Shown in pieces: positions 9,051 through 18,303 of a stretch of DNA of 64,000 bases (the first letter of the stretch is position 1; the number at the start of each line of letters is the position of its first letter). The notes beneath the pieces are model-generated. The model saw only the letters and a list, made by a program, of their open reading frames with translations, was not told the DNA's origin and did not search any database. A program made the translations under genes and the position numbers. Source of the DNA: Cryobacterium ruanii (GTDB lineage Bacteria; Actinomycetota; Actinomycetes; Actinomycetales; Microbacteriaceae); the NCBI RefSeq assembly GCF_004404055.1, contig NZ_SOHK01000017.1, positions 124,001 to 188,000 on the forward strand, given 5' to 3'.

Positions 9051-11558
9051 ATGCTTAGCGAAAATCAGTCCGAGGGCTTCGTTCGCGTGCGTGGTGCCCG
9101 CGAAAACAATCTGCGCAATGTGAATGTCGACGTGCCCCGAGACGCCATCGTCGCCTTCACCGGCGTCTCGGGGTCGGGTAAGTCCTCACTCGCCTTCGGC
9201 ACCATCTTCGCCGAAGCGCAGCGCCGCTTCTTCGAGTCGGTCGCCCCCTACGCCCGCCGGCTCATCCAACAGGGGCACACCCCACACGTCGACGAGATCA
9301 CCGGGCTGCCGCCGGCAGTCGCCCTGCAGCAGCGCCGGGGAACGCCGAGTTCCCGCTCGAGCGTCGGCACGGTCACCACCCTCTCCAACTCACTGCGCAT
9401 GATGTATTCCCGAGCAGGCATCTATCCAACGGATGCCGCCGGTCGCCTCGAATCCGACTCTTTCTCGCCGAACACCGCGATGGGTGCGTGCCCGCGCTGC
9501 CACGGCCTCGGTCTGGCGCACACCGTCAGCGAGGAGTCGATGGTGCTCGATGCAACGCTGAGCATCCGTGACGGCGCGATCACCGCGTGGCCCGGCGCCT
9601 GGCAGGGAAAGAACCTGCGCGACATCGTCGCCGTGCTGGGCTACGACATCGATGTGCCCTGGAAAGACCTGTCCCGCGCCGACCGCGACTGGATTCTGTT
9701 CACAGAGGAACAACCGGTGGTCGAGGTCGTGCCGCAACGCGACCGCATCGCCAAGCCCTACCAGGGCCGGTTCTGGAGCGCGAAGAGCTTTGTGCTCCAC
9801 ACCCTGGCCGACAGCAAAAGCCCCAACGTGCGGCAGCGGGTGCTGCGTTACGTTGACACCGGTCCTTGTCCGGACTGCGGTGGCAGCGGCCTGAAGCCCG
9901 AAGCCCTCGCCGTGACCGTGGCCGGGCAATCGATCGCCGCGCTCAATGCCCTGCCGATGACGGCTCTGGCCGAGATCCTGCGGCCGATCGTGTCAGGCAA
10001 TGCTGCGTCCTCAGAGGTGGCCGTCACCCTGGCCGGCGACCTACTGCGCCGCATCGACGTGCTGCTCGAACTGGGCCTCGGCTATCTGGCCCTGGGCCGG
10101 TCGACCCCCACGCTCTCTCCGGGGGAAATGCAACGCTTGCGCATCGCCACCCAGCTCCGCTCCGGACTGTTCGGCGTCATCTACGTGCTCGACGAGCCCT
10201 CGGCCGGCCTGCACCCGGCCGACGCCGAGCCCCTGTTGCTCGTGCTCGAGCAGCTCAAGCTCTCGGGCAACTCGGTCTTCGTGGTCGAACACAATATGGA
10301 CGTCGTCGGTCGCGCCGACTGGGTCGTCGATGTCGGCCCCCGAGCCGGCGAGGGCGGCGGCGAGGTGCTCTACAGCGGGCCGACCGCGGGGCTCGCCGCG
10401 GTGGACGCGTCCGTCACACGGCGGTACCTGTTCGCGCAGGATCGCGAGCCGGTGGCACGGGGGGAGCTTCGGCATCCGCTTGGCTGGTTGGGGCTGACCG
10501 ACGTGACGCGGCACAACCTGCAGGGTCTCGACGCGCAGATTCCGCTCGGGGTGTTGACGGCGGTCACCGGCGTCAGCGGCTCGGGCAAGTCCACCCTGGT
10601 CAGTCAGGTGCTCGCCGAGGCCGTGGGGCAGCACCTGCATCCAGAGCCCGACGATGCTCCGGTGCTCGATCTCGGCGACCCCGACGCCGACATTGAGCGT
10701 GCTGAACGCCCAAAGGTTGGCGCGGTGACCGGGCTTGAGGCCGTCGATCGGCTCGTGCAGGTGGATCAAAAGCCGATCGGCCGTACGCCGCGCTCCAACC
10801 TCGCAACCTACACCGGCCTATTCGACGCTGTGCGGGCCACCTTTGCCGCCACCGACGAGGCCCGGGCGCGCGGCTTCACCGCTTCCCGGTTCTCGTTCAA
10901 TGTGGCCGGTGGCCGTTGCGAGACCTGCCTCGGCGAAGGCTTCGTGGCCGTCGGACTGCTCTTCCTGCCCGGCAGCTACGCGCCCTGCCCGGACTGCGGC
11001 GGGTCGCGCTACAACCCCGACACCCTCGAGGTGACCTACCGCGGCAAGAACATCGCCGAGGTACTCGGCCTCACGGTGGATGCCGCACTCGTCTTTCTCA
11101 CCGACGTCACCGTCGCCGCACGCAGCCTCGAAACCCTGCGTGAAGTGGGCCTCGGCTACCTGCGGCTCGGGCAGCCGGCCACCGAACTCTCCGGCGGCGA
11201 AGCGCAGCGCATCAAACTCGCGACCGAACTGCAGCGAGCCCGCCGCGGCCACACGCTCTACCTGCTCGACGAGCCGACGACCGGGCTGCACCCGGCCGAC
11301 GTGGACCTGCTCCTGCATCAGCTCGGGCGCCTCGTCGATGCCGGAAATACCGTGGTCGTGGTCGAACACGAGATGGACGTGGTAGCCGCCGCCGACTGGG
11401 TGATCGATCTCGGCCCCGGCGGGGGCGATGCCGGCGGGCGCATCGTCGCGGCCGGAACCCCCAAAGCCGTGTCGACCCACCCAACGAGCAGGACCGCGCC
11501 CTATCTCAAGCGTCGACTGGCGCTCTCATCCTCGGCGCCTCGCGCATCCAGAACGTGA
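9051..11558 (+). CDS. UvrA-like ABC ATPase, short form
   Basis: About 835 residues, shorter than canonical UvrA (about 950). Seen: first Walker A GVSGSGKSSLAFG (residues 37-50), a first zinc module with CPRCHGLG (about 146) and CPDCGGSG (about 271), first signature LSPGEMQRL, second Walker A GVSGSGKSTLV (about 506), second zinc module CETCLGEGF/CPDCGGSRYN (about 621-650) and a normal second signature LSGGEAQRIKLATEL. The first signature has Pro in place of Gly. Short UvrA paralogues are associated with DNA-damage tolerance or drug resistance and need not act with UvrB. ATG 9051 is used because an upstream in-frame start would overlap the preceding gene by about 70 bases. Confidence 0.88.
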   Translation: MLSENQSEGFVRVRGARENNLRNVNVDVPRDAIVAFTGVSGSGKSSLAFGTIFAEAQRRFFESVAPYARRLIQQGHTPHVDEITGLPPAVALQQRRGTPSSRSSVGTVTTLSNSLRMMYSRAGIYPTDAAGRLESDSFSPNTAMGACPRCHGLGLAHTVSEESMVLDATLSIRDGAITAWPGAWQGKNLRDIVAVLGYDIDVPWKDLSRADRDWILFTEEQPVVEVVPQRDRIAKPYQGRFWSAKSFVLHTLADSKSPNVRQRVLRYVDTGPCPDCGGSGLKPEALAVTVAGQSIAALNALPMTALAEILRPIVSGNAASSEVAVTLAGDLLRRIDVLLELGLGYLALGRSTPTLSPGEMQRLRIATQLRSGLFGVIYVLDEPSAGLHPADAEPLLLVLEQLKLSGNSVFVVEHNMDVVGRADWVVDVGPRAGEGGGEVLYSGPTAGLAAVDASVTRRYLFAQDREPVARGELRHPLGWLGLTDVTRHNLQGLDAQIPLGVLTAVTGVSGSGKSTLVSQVLAEAVGQHLHPEPDDAPVLDLGDPDADIERAERPKVGAVTGLEAVDRLVQVDQKPIGRTPRSNLATYTGLFDAVRATFAATDEARARGFTASRFSFNVAGGRCETCLGEGFVAVGLLFLPGSYAPCPDCGGSRYNPDTLEVTYRGKNIAEVLGLTVDAALVFLTDVTVAARSLETLREVGLGYLRLGQPATELSGGEAQRIKLATELQRARRGHTLYLLDEPTTGLHPADVDLLLHQLGRLVDAGNTVVVVEHEMDVVAAADWVIDLGPGGGDAGGRIVAAGTPKAVSTHPTSRTAPYLKRRLALSSSAPRASRT

Positions 11559-11916
11559 CCACGCCGCGCAAAATCCCGTTCGACGTGCTCTCCTAATTCT
11601 CTCGGCTTTAGGCTTTGGCAGTTTGGTCCACGGCCTGAGCGACCCGGGCGGGGCAACCGCTGCCTGCTGGGTGTCTCTCGGTATCGGCCTGATCGCCTTC
11701 GCCCTGTTTGTGGTGCGCCAGCTGCAGTTGCAGCGCACCGCTCGCGCGCTGCTCGACCCGCGCGTGTTCAACTCGCGCACCTTCACACTCTCGATCTCCA
11801 TGCTCGGCATCAGCATGCTGGCCCTGTACGGCGCCACCATCTCGCTGTTCGCGATTTCGGCCGCATTCGTCGCGCGTCGCCCGCCGCTCGGTGCCCCGGT
11901 CGCGGTCGGGCACTAA
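11552..11916 (+). pseudogene. Remnant of a DHA2-type MFS drug-efflux transporter
   Basis: Starting inside the UvrA stop region, one frame reads TPRKIPFDVLS and stops at 11594-11596. The next frame continues with ALGFGSLVHGLSDP and a membrane helix (WVSLGIGLIAFALFVV), then DPRVFNSRTFTLSI and another helix. This order is the mid-protein segment of EmrB/QacA-like 14-helix exporters. It is frameshifted and lacks both ends, so it is not functional. Confidence 0.75.
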
Positions 11917-11921
11917 CCAGT

Positions 11922-12557
11922 TCAGCGGATGCGCTGGGCCAGCACCGCTGGATGCTCGGGCGGCAGCCCGTGCCGCCGGCCACCCTGCAGCAGCGCGACG
12001 TTCTTCTTCTCCCAATCTCCGAGCGCCTGCCGAAGCGAGTCGATCGCGGTGCTCTCCGAGCAGGTGCCGGCGGTACGGCCGCAGGAGCACTTTGCTGCCG
12101 GGTCATCGTGGTGCAGCGTAGCGACGCGCCAGAGCCCGGCCATCGCCCAGTCGATCTGACGCCGGGCCAGCTCGGTGTTGCGTTCGGCGCGCTTGATCAG
12201 GTCGTTCTGCAGCAGGCCGCGCACCCCGTCGATCCCGGCCGAGAACTGGCCGGCGACCAGGGCACGGAGCTCGGCGACCTGGCCGCGCAGGTCGGTCAGG
12301 TCGGTGTCTCGGGCGACGAGCAGGGCATCCGTTTCTGCGATGTAAGCGTCGTGCATGGTCTGGTTGGCCGTGCACCGCGCGGCCCACATCCTGACGTGTT
12401 CAAGGTCGCGCCGTTCGCTCTTCTCGGCTCCGATATGGTGCACACACAGCACACAGACCACCTGGTCGCTCAGCGAGGTGAAGTGAAACGGCTGCGGCGC
12501 GAGGCAGCACAGGCAGGCCACTTCCAGGTCGACGTGCAGCGGATGCGCGTGCGTCAC
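11922..12557 (-). CDS. Hypothetical protein with paired cysteine motifs
   Basis: A 211-residue soluble protein. Near the N-terminus CLCC (residues 15-18) and CVLC (about 35-38) could form a zinc site. Near residue 155 CSCGRTAGTC offers a second cluster. Residues 80-150 are predicted largely helical. I do not recognise the family. The start is GTG, preceded by GAGGTGGAG. It stands alone, convergent with the decayed exporter, and is separated from the divergent transporter gene by a promoter-sized gap. Confidence 0.65.
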   Translation of the reverse strand: MTHAHPLHVDLEVACLCCLAPQPFHFTSLSDQVVCVLCVHHIGAEKSERRDLEHVRMWAARCTANQTMHDAYIAETDALLVARDTDLTDLRGQVAELRALVAGQFSAGIDGVRGLLQNDLIKRAERNTELARRQIDWAMAGLWRVATLHHDDPAAKCSCGRTAGTCSESTAIDSLRQALGDWEKKNVALLQGGRRHGLPPEHPAVLAQRIR

Positions 12558-12774
12558 GGTTGCTCCACCTCACTCTTGTAGCTTCGAGAATACCGGTGCC
12601 GCGTTTCGCCTCTTGCGCGACAAGTGCATTTCTGCACGGACTCTTTGTGCGAATCGCACTTTGACAGCCACCACGGCGAAGCGCAAGCTAATACTAGCCA
12701 GACGACGCGCGAACTCGGTTGCGGGAAGTAAGGAGCGAGTGCGTTGTGTCAATGACGACATCCGGAGGAATCTC

Positions 12775-14160
12775 ATGAGCACGACCAGAGCCGACACTCG
12801 AAACGATGTGCAGTCCTCGGGGCTGAAGAAGGTCGTCGCGGCATCCATGGCCGGCACGGTCGTCGAATGGTACGAATTCTTTCTTTACGCCTCGGCGGCT
12901 ACCCTGGTTTTCGGAACCCTGTTCTTTCCGAATGCCGGCAGCGAACTCGAGGGCATCATCGCCGCCTTCGCCACCTACGCCGTCGGATTCCTGGCCCGCC
13001 CCATCGGCGGCATCGTCTTCGGACATTTCGGGGACAAGTTCGGCCGCAAACGCCTACTCCAGTTCAGCCTCGTGCTCGTCGGTGTCGCCACCTTCCTGAT
13101 GGGCTGCCTGCCCACGTTCCAGCAGATCGGTTATCTCGCACCGGTTCTGCTCGTGCTCCTGCGCTTCATCCAGGGCTTCGCGGTCGGCGGCGAATGGGGC
13201 GGTGCTGTGTTGCTCGTCGCCGAGCACAGCCCCGAAGAGTCGCGCGGATTTTGGGCCAGCTGGCCCCAGGCCGCCGTACCGATGGGAAACCTGCTCGCAA
13301 CCGGCGTACTCTTCGTGCTCGCCTCCACCATGTCCAACGAGGCCTTCCTTAGCTGGGGCTGGCGCGTCGCGTTCTGGCTCTCGGCCGTCATTGTGCTCGT
13401 CGGCTATTACATCCGCACCAAGGTCAGCGATGCCCCCATCTTTCTGAAGGCACAGAAAGAGGTCGTCGCCGGCAATAAGGGCTACGGCATCATCGAGGTC
13501 TTCCGCCGCTACCCGCGGGGCGTGTTCACCGCGATGGGTCTGCGCTTCGCCGAGAACATTCTCTATTACCTCGTCGTAGTGTTCTCGATCACCTATTTGA
13601 AGATCATCGTTGAAATGGACACCTCGCGCGTACTGCTGTTGCTGCTTATCGCCCATGCGGTTCACTTCGTCGTCATTCCACTCGTCGGCCATCTCTCCGA
13701 CCGCGCGGGCCGCCGACCGGTCTACTTCATCGGCGCCGTGCTGGCCGGCACCTGGGGCTTCTTCGCCTTTCCCATGATGGATACCGAGAACGACTTCATC
13801 ATCATCGTCGCCATCATGATTGGCCTGCTGTTCCACGCCCTCATGTACGCTGGCCAACCCGCAATCATGGCCGAGATGTTCCCCACCCGCATGCGCTATT
13901 CCGGCGTCTCACTCGGCTACCAGGTCACCTCGGTCATCGCGGGCTCTATCGCCCCGATCATCGCCGTGAGCCTGCTCTCCACCTTCGAGTCCTCGGTGCC
14001 GGTGGCCATCTACCTCGCGGGGGCCTGCCTCGTGACGGCACTCGTCGTGCTAACCCTCAAGGAGACGCGCGGGCTCTCGTTGCACGACATTGACGCAGCG
14101 GATGCCGCAGCCTCAGCAGATCGCGTAGCCGCAGACCCCGACGGGGTCGGCCGCCGCTAA
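12775..14160 (+). CDS. MFS transporter, metabolite:H+ symporter (MHS/ShiA-ProP-like)
   Basis: A 461-residue, 12-helix membrane protein. MHS hallmarks: VVEWYEFFLYASAATLVFG near the start, GHFGDKFGRKR (loop 2-3 signature at about residue 80) and FAVGGEWGGAVLL at helix 4-5. The family imports dicarboxylates, shikimate, alpha-ketoglutarate or betaines with protons; the substrate cannot be told here. GGAGGA lies nine bases before ATG 12775. A strong hairpin follows the stop. Downstream lie remnants of a LysR regulator and a methylmalonate-semialdehyde dehydrogenase, once perhaps its partners. Confidence 0.9.
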   Translation: MSTTRADTRNDVQSSGLKKVVAASMAGTVVEWYEFFLYASAATLVFGTLFFPNAGSELEGIIAAFATYAVGFLARPIGGIVFGHFGDKFGRKRLLQFSLVLVGVATFLMGCLPTFQQIGYLAPVLLVLLRFIQGFAVGGEWGGAVLLVAEHSPEESRGFWASWPQAAVPMGNLLATGVLFVLASTMSNEAFLSWGWRVAFWLSAVIVLVGYYIRTKVSDAPIFLKAQKEVVAGNKGYGIIEVFRRYPRGVFTAMGLRFAENILYYLVVVFSITYLKIIVEMDTSRVLLLLLIAHAVHFVVIPLVGHLSDRAGRRPVYFIGAVLAGTWGFFAFPMMDTENDFIIIVAIMIGLLFHALMYAGQPAIMAEMFPTRMRYSGVSLGYQVTSVIAGSIAPIIAVSLLSTFESSVPVAIYLAGACLVTALVVLTLKETRGLSLHDIDAADAAASADRVAADPDGVGRR

Positions 14161-14175
14161 CCCTTCGATGCACGT

Positions 14176-14208
14176 GGCGGCCCGGTCAAGCAGGTCGGGC
14201 CGCCATTT
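14176..14208 (+). terminator. Rho-independent terminator after the MHS transporter
   Basis: A 9-bp perfect stem, GGCGGCCCG (14176-14184) and CGGGCCGCC (14196-14204), with an 11-base loop, followed by ATTT. It begins 15 bases after the transporter stop. Confidence 0.75.
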
Positions 14209-14229
14209 CACGCTGGCCGAGCAACCGCG

Positions 14230-14457
14230 GGCCGGGTCAGTCACTGAAGGCGGCTGGCCAACTCGCGATCTCGCGGCGCGGACCACGGGTGAGCGCAGCA
14301 ATTCGGCCCGCACAACCGAAAAAATCGGCAGCTGGCGCTGAAATCCGTCGCGCAATACCGGTTTGAATTCCGGCCGGTCGTGTACAAGAAAGTTCGGAAG
14401 CAGTCCAATTCCGGCACCCGCCTGAACTGCTTCCAGCTGAAAGGCAGCGAACGGCAA
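14230..14457 (-). pseudogene. C-terminal fragment of a LysR-type regulator
   Basis: The minus strand encodes AVQAGAGIGLLPNFLVHD, the conserved glycine-rich segment of the LysR effector domain, then a sequence ending near SPVVRAAR, after which the frame is lost. No helix-turn-helix remains: upstream of 14457 the sequence switches to an aldehyde dehydrogenase fragment on the other strand. Confidence 0.65.
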
Positions 14458-14467
14458 GCGCGTGCAA

Positions 14468-15005
14468 GCGCTCGGGGGGGGCCAAGAACCACATGGCCGT
14501 ACTGCCCGACGCCGACCTCGAAATGACAGCGGATGCCGCCATCAACGCCGCCTCCGGATCCGCGGGGGAGCGTTGCATGGCGGTCTGCGTACTCGTGGTC
14601 GTCGTCGCTATCGCCGACGACCACGCAGTCGCTATCGAGAAGCGCATGAAGAAGCTGATCATCGGCCCCGGAACGGATCCGGCCTCGCAGATGGGCCCGC
14701 TCATCACCGGCGAGCACCGCGACCGGGTCGCGTCCTACCTGGCCGGCGCTGAAGCAGCCGGCGCTTCGATGGTCGTTGACGGCCGGGCGCAGAACTTCGA
14801 CAGCGAAATGGTCGGTATCAACGTGCCGATTCCGGTGCCGGTCGGGTCGTTCTCCTTCGGCAAGTGGAAGAACTCGCTCTTCGGCGACGCGCATATCTAC
14901 GGGCCGGACAGCATCCGCTCATACACCCGCGGCACGGTCGTCACCAGCCGTTGGCCCGACCCGGAAACTCCCGAGATCAACCTCGGCTTTTCGCAGATGT
15001 CCTGA
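14468..15005 (+). pseudogene. Methylmalonate-semialdehyde dehydrogenase remnant (mmsA-like)
   Basis: The frame begins abruptly with GGAKNHMAVLPDADLEM (NAD-domain loop of MmsA-type CoA-acylating dehydrogenases), includes AGERCMAVCV with the catalytic Cys, then jumps from MVVDGR to FDSEMVGINVPIPVPVG and ends with RGTVVTSRWPDP and NLGF. Compared with intact MmsA it lacks the N-terminal half and roughly 100 residues between those two blocks. It directly abuts the LysR fragment at a run of eight G. Confidence 0.8.
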
Positions 15006-15072
15006 CCGACGCGGGTACCCGAGTGCTCAGGGCCCCGTAGGCGCGTCCAGGCCGGCGGGTTAGGGTTTTCGG

Positions 15073-15831
15073 GTGACGTCTTCGATCCCTTCCACCGGCA
15101 CCCGCGAGTTCTTCGCCGGTGCCGGTTTTTTGGGGCGCGGCCTCAAAATGTGGATCACCTCGCCGCGCCTCATGCTGCTCGGCGCCCTGCCGGCGTTCAT
15201 CGTGGGCATCGCCTACGTTGCCGGTATCGTGCTGCTGCTGGTCAACATCGAGGCGATCGCCGTCGGCATCAGTCCGTTCGCGAGCGGCTGGGGCGAGCCC
15301 TGGCGCACCGGTCTGCGGGTCGTGGCGGGCGCGGCCGTCACAGCCGCCGGCATCCTCGTGCTGGTCTACACCTTCGTCGCCGTGACGCTGCTGGTCGGCG
15401 ACCCCTTCTACGAACGCATCTGGCGGGCGGTCGAGACCAGCCTCGGCGAGGCGCCGATCGAAGCGAAGCGTGGCATTCTGCGTTCCGTAGCCGACGCCCT
15501 GCGGCTGATCTGCCTGGCGGTGGCGGTCGCGCTCGTGCTGCTGCTGTGCGGTCTGATTCCCGGGCTGGGCCAGCTGCTCGCGCTCCTTCTCGGCGCGCTA
15601 TTCGGCGGCTGGGTCCTCGTACTCGAACTCACCGGCTTCGCCTTCGACGCCCGCGGCTTCTCGATGAGCCAGCGACGACGGATTCTGCGCGCGCGCAGGC
15701 CCCGCAGCCTCGGTTTCGGGGTGCTCACCTATCTGCTGTTCCTGGTTCCGGGTGCAGCCGTCATCGTGATGCCCGCGGCGGTCGCCGGAGCGGCCCTGCT
15801 CAGCCGCGATATCCTCGCGGCGAAGCCGTGA
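15073..15831 (+). CDS. EI24 domain-containing integral membrane protein (CysZ-like)
   Basis: A 252-residue protein starting at GTG. Hydrophobic segments lie at about residues 30-55, 80-105, 150-185 and 210-240, with GDPFYERIWRAVE (about 113) typical of the EI24/CysZ fold. The family includes the sulfate channel CysZ, but most actinobacterial members are uncharacterised, so sulfate uptake is only a possibility. It is convergent with the cytochrome b-like gene, with one base between the stops. Confidence 0.8.
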   Translation: MTSSIPSTGTREFFAGAGFLGRGLKMWITSPRLMLLGALPAFIVGIAYVAGIVLLLVNIEAIAVGISPFASGWGEPWRTGLRVVAGAAVTAAGILVLVYTFVAVTLLVGDPFYERIWRAVETSLGEAPIEAKRGILRSVADALRLICLAVAVALVLLLCGLIPGLGQLLALLLGALFGGWVLVLELTGFAFDARGFSMSQRRRILRARRPRSLGFGVLTYLLFLVPGAAVIVMPAAVAGAALLSRDILAAKP

Positions 15832-15832
15832 T

Positions 15833-16786
15833 CTAGCGTTTACGGTGAATGATGCGGCCGCTGTGAGCTGCGAGCGCCCGCACGACGGCCGGACGCGCGC
15901 CGACCCAGACAGCGGCAATGAGCACCAGTGAACCGACAAAGATCCAGGTGCCGGTCCAGCCGTCATCGTTGTGTGCGGCATACATGTGGTTGAGGTTGCC
16001 GCGGGCGCCGGTCGTGAGCACGAGCAGAACATGCACGGCGATGAACGCGACGAAGAAGATGAGCACCGCGAAGTGCAGCCTGCGCGCCAAAGGCAAGGGA
16101 AAGATGTGGTCGAAGCGGCGCAACCGCGCCGACAACCCCGGTGATATGCGCAGGCCGGTCACGAGCGCGATCGGCGCCGCCACGAAGACGACCACGAAGT
16201 AGCTGAGCAGCTGGAGTGCGTTGTAGTACACCCAGCCGGAGTCGGTCGGCCAGTCCAACGCGGCATACTGCAGGCCGGCCGACACGGCGTTGGGAAAGAC
16301 GTCCCAACTGGTGGGAACGACGCGCAGCCACTGCCCGGTCGAAAACAGCAGAACGTAGAACACGATGCCATTGACGAGCCACAGGGTATCGAACACCATG
16401 TGCTGCCACAGATCGAGGGTGATGCGAATCGGCGGATTCTTCGTGCGAAACAGCCCCGTGTTCGTGCGCGTCCAAAAAACGGACGAAGGTCGGGTCGTGC
16501 GCACCTGCCATCCGGTGCGAATCACGAACAGAATGAAGAAGGCGTTGAGGCCGTGTTGCCAAGCCAGCCAGGCCGGTATCCCCACCGGGGTAGCGGCTGG
16601 GTGGGTCGAAACGCCGGGGTAGCTGCGGGTGAAGGATTCGACGGCGGGAAGCGAGTTCACTCCGTTCGCCGCGAGCACTGTGAGAGCGAGACCGCCGAGC
16701 AGGGCAGGCACCATCCAGGTCAGCCGAAACCACCGGCTCGGTCGGCTCGGCCGAAACATGCTCAGCCGGGAGGCACCCGTCGTCAT
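15833..16786 (-). CDS. Cytochrome b/b6-domain membrane protein, backbone copy
   Basis: A 317-residue membrane protein with about six helices. Candidate heme-ligand His residues occur in WLAWQHGLN, LDLWQHMVF, RRLHFAVLIFF and AVHVLLV. RTGWQVRT and VVPTSWDVFPNA are conserved with a clear paralogue at 38487-39398. Related di-heme cytochromes carry electrons between a soluble or peripheral partner and quinone, sometimes with a molybdopterin enzyme, but none is next to it. It is the last backbone gene before the first accessory segment. Confidence 0.8.
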   Translation of the reverse strand: MTTGASRLSMFRPSRPSRWFRLTWMVPALLGGLALTVLAANGVNSLPAVESFTRSYPGVSTHPAATPVGIPAWLAWQHGLNAFFILFVIRTGWQVRTTRPSSVFWTRTNTGLFRTKNPPIRITLDLWQHMVFDTLWLVNGIVFYVLLFSTGQWLRVVPTSWDVFPNAVSAGLQYAALDWPTDSGWVYYNALQLLSYFVVVFVAAPIALVTGLRISPGLSARLRRFDHIFPLPLARRLHFAVLIFFVAFIAVHVLLVLTTGARGNLNHMYAAHNDDGWTGTWIFVGSLVLIAAVWVGARPAVVRALAAHSGRIIHRKR

Positions 16787-17315
16787 CGTGATCCGTTCTC
16801 GCCCGGGCGGATTCCAGGGGCATCATCGCAAGGCTACTTGCCTGCCCCGCCTGGGTTTCATTCAGCGACGCGGCAGGTCACATTACCGCGGCGCCGACCC
16901 CATACGCGTCGGCACCGGTTAACGACACAGGGCCCCCGATTTCTCGAAGGCCTGACTGTTCGCGTGGACTGTGCGGCTATCCGCACCCATCCGCAGTGTG
17001 TGTTTCAGCTTATTCGGAAGGCCCTGCTACGACTGGGCACTTTCCCGCCCGCAACAGATGCATTTCAAGCTAAGACAAAAATAGTTCCAGCAGGACAAGC
17101 AGAGTTCACCACCCCCGGGGATACGGCGCACGCTAGGCCCCGTTTTCAGCAGTGTCCCCGCTGCTGCAATCGGTAGCCGTTAGGCCATATGCTCTGATCG
17201 GCAAATCGCTTTTAACGATCCAGGACGGTTCCGCGCAGCCTGAGGTTGCGTCGGCGTCCTCATCAATTTTCCTCAATAGGTCCGCGATTTACGGTGCCCG
17301 TCGCTCATTTCTTTG
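16787..17315. other. Gene-free junction between backbone and first accessory segment
   Basis: About 530 bases hold no frame with recognisable similarity, no tRNA and no clear insertion-sequence end. G+C content falls toward the right. I looked for a copy of the tRNA-Leu 3' end as an attachment site and saw none. Confidence 0.5.
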
Positions 17316-18287
17316 TTACCCGGCAGAGCCCGTCGAACTGGCATTTTGGGCGTCAAGATCATCGCGCAGTGATGACAACGCGGCATAGGAACGGTTTCGA
17401 CGTTCAGCAAGCTCCCCGGCCTCCGTAGCGTCGTAGCTCCTGAACCCTTCACCTGTTTTGACCCCGAGTTTGCCTTGAGCCACCAGATCAGTGAGGAGTG
17501 AGGGGGGGGCCAATCGATCTCCGAAAGCGGACTGAAGGGTTTCATAGGCACCGGCATACACGTCCAAGCCCGCCATGTCAGCAATCGCAAATGGCCCAAA
17601 AAACGGGAGCCGGAACCCGAAGGAGTTAGAAACGACTTCGTCGATCTCATCTGGAGTTGCGAGTTCCTCTTCGACGATTAGTGCTGCTTCACGAAAAAGG
17701 GCGAACTGCAGACGATTAGACACAAATCCTGCTGAATCCGAAACGCGCGTAGTCACTTTGCCCAAGTCGTTGATGATGAGTTCGACTGTCTCTAGAACGC
17801 TTGTTGACGTTTGCGCCGAAGGAATCAACTCGACTGAAGGCACGAAAGGTGCGGGATTCATCCAGTGAACGCCGAGGAAACGATGAGGATTTTCGACGAA
17901 TTGAGCCAGCGTTGATATGGATATAGCAGAAGTGTTGGTTGCGATAATTGAATCGGGCGCGGCAGAGCTGCTAATCCTCGCCAGAACAGACGTTTTTATG
18001 TCGAGTTTCTCCGGAACGACCTCTGCGATGTAGTCAGCATCCCGCGAGGCATCCTCAATTGAAGATACCGCAGCTATATTTTCTTCAAGTTTCGCGAGTG
18101 ATCCGTCAGGGAAGAGCCCCTGTTGTTGAAACTTCCAAGCTTCCCCCATCAGACGTTCACGACCCGCCATAGACGTTGCTCCATCAACATCCGCCAAGAG
18201 AACCTTGTGGCCGGCTAACGCGAAGACTTGAGCCATGCCACCACCCATGTAGCCAGAGCCAACGATAGAGATTCGAGCCTTGTCCAT
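17316..18287 (-). CDS. 3-hydroxyacyl-CoA dehydrogenase-family NAD enzyme
   Basis: A 323-residue two-domain protein. The N-terminal Rossmann motif GSGYMGGGMAQVFA (residues 9-22) is followed by ADYIAEVVPEKLDIK and the catalytic-region sequence NTSAISISTLA...HRFLGVHWMNPAPFVPSVE. The C-terminal helical domain has AGFVSNRL. The family covers 3-hydroxybutyryl-CoA dehydrogenases but also L-gulonate 3-dehydrogenase and L-carnitine dehydrogenase. In this sugar-transport operon a free 3-hydroxy acid is as likely a substrate as a CoA ester. ATG 18287 has GAGGAAA seven bases upstream. Last gene of the operon. Confidence 0.82.
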   Translation of the reverse strand: MDKARISIVGSGYMGGGMAQVFALAGHKVLLADVDGATSMAGRERLMGEAWKFQQQGLFPDGSLAKLEENIAAVSSIEDASRDADYIAEVVPEKLDIKTSVLARISSSAAPDSIIATNTSAISISTLAQFVENPHRFLGVHWMNPAPFVPSVELIPSAQTSTSVLETVELIINDLGKVTTRVSDSAGFVSNRLQFALFREAALIVEEELATPDEIDEVVSNSFGFRLPFFGPFAIADMAGLDVYAGAYETLQSAFGDRLAPPSLLTDLVAQGKLGVKTGEGFRSYDATEAGELAERRNRSYAALSSLRDDLDAQNASSTGSAG

Positions 18288-18303
18288 ATTTTTCCTCACG
18301 ACT

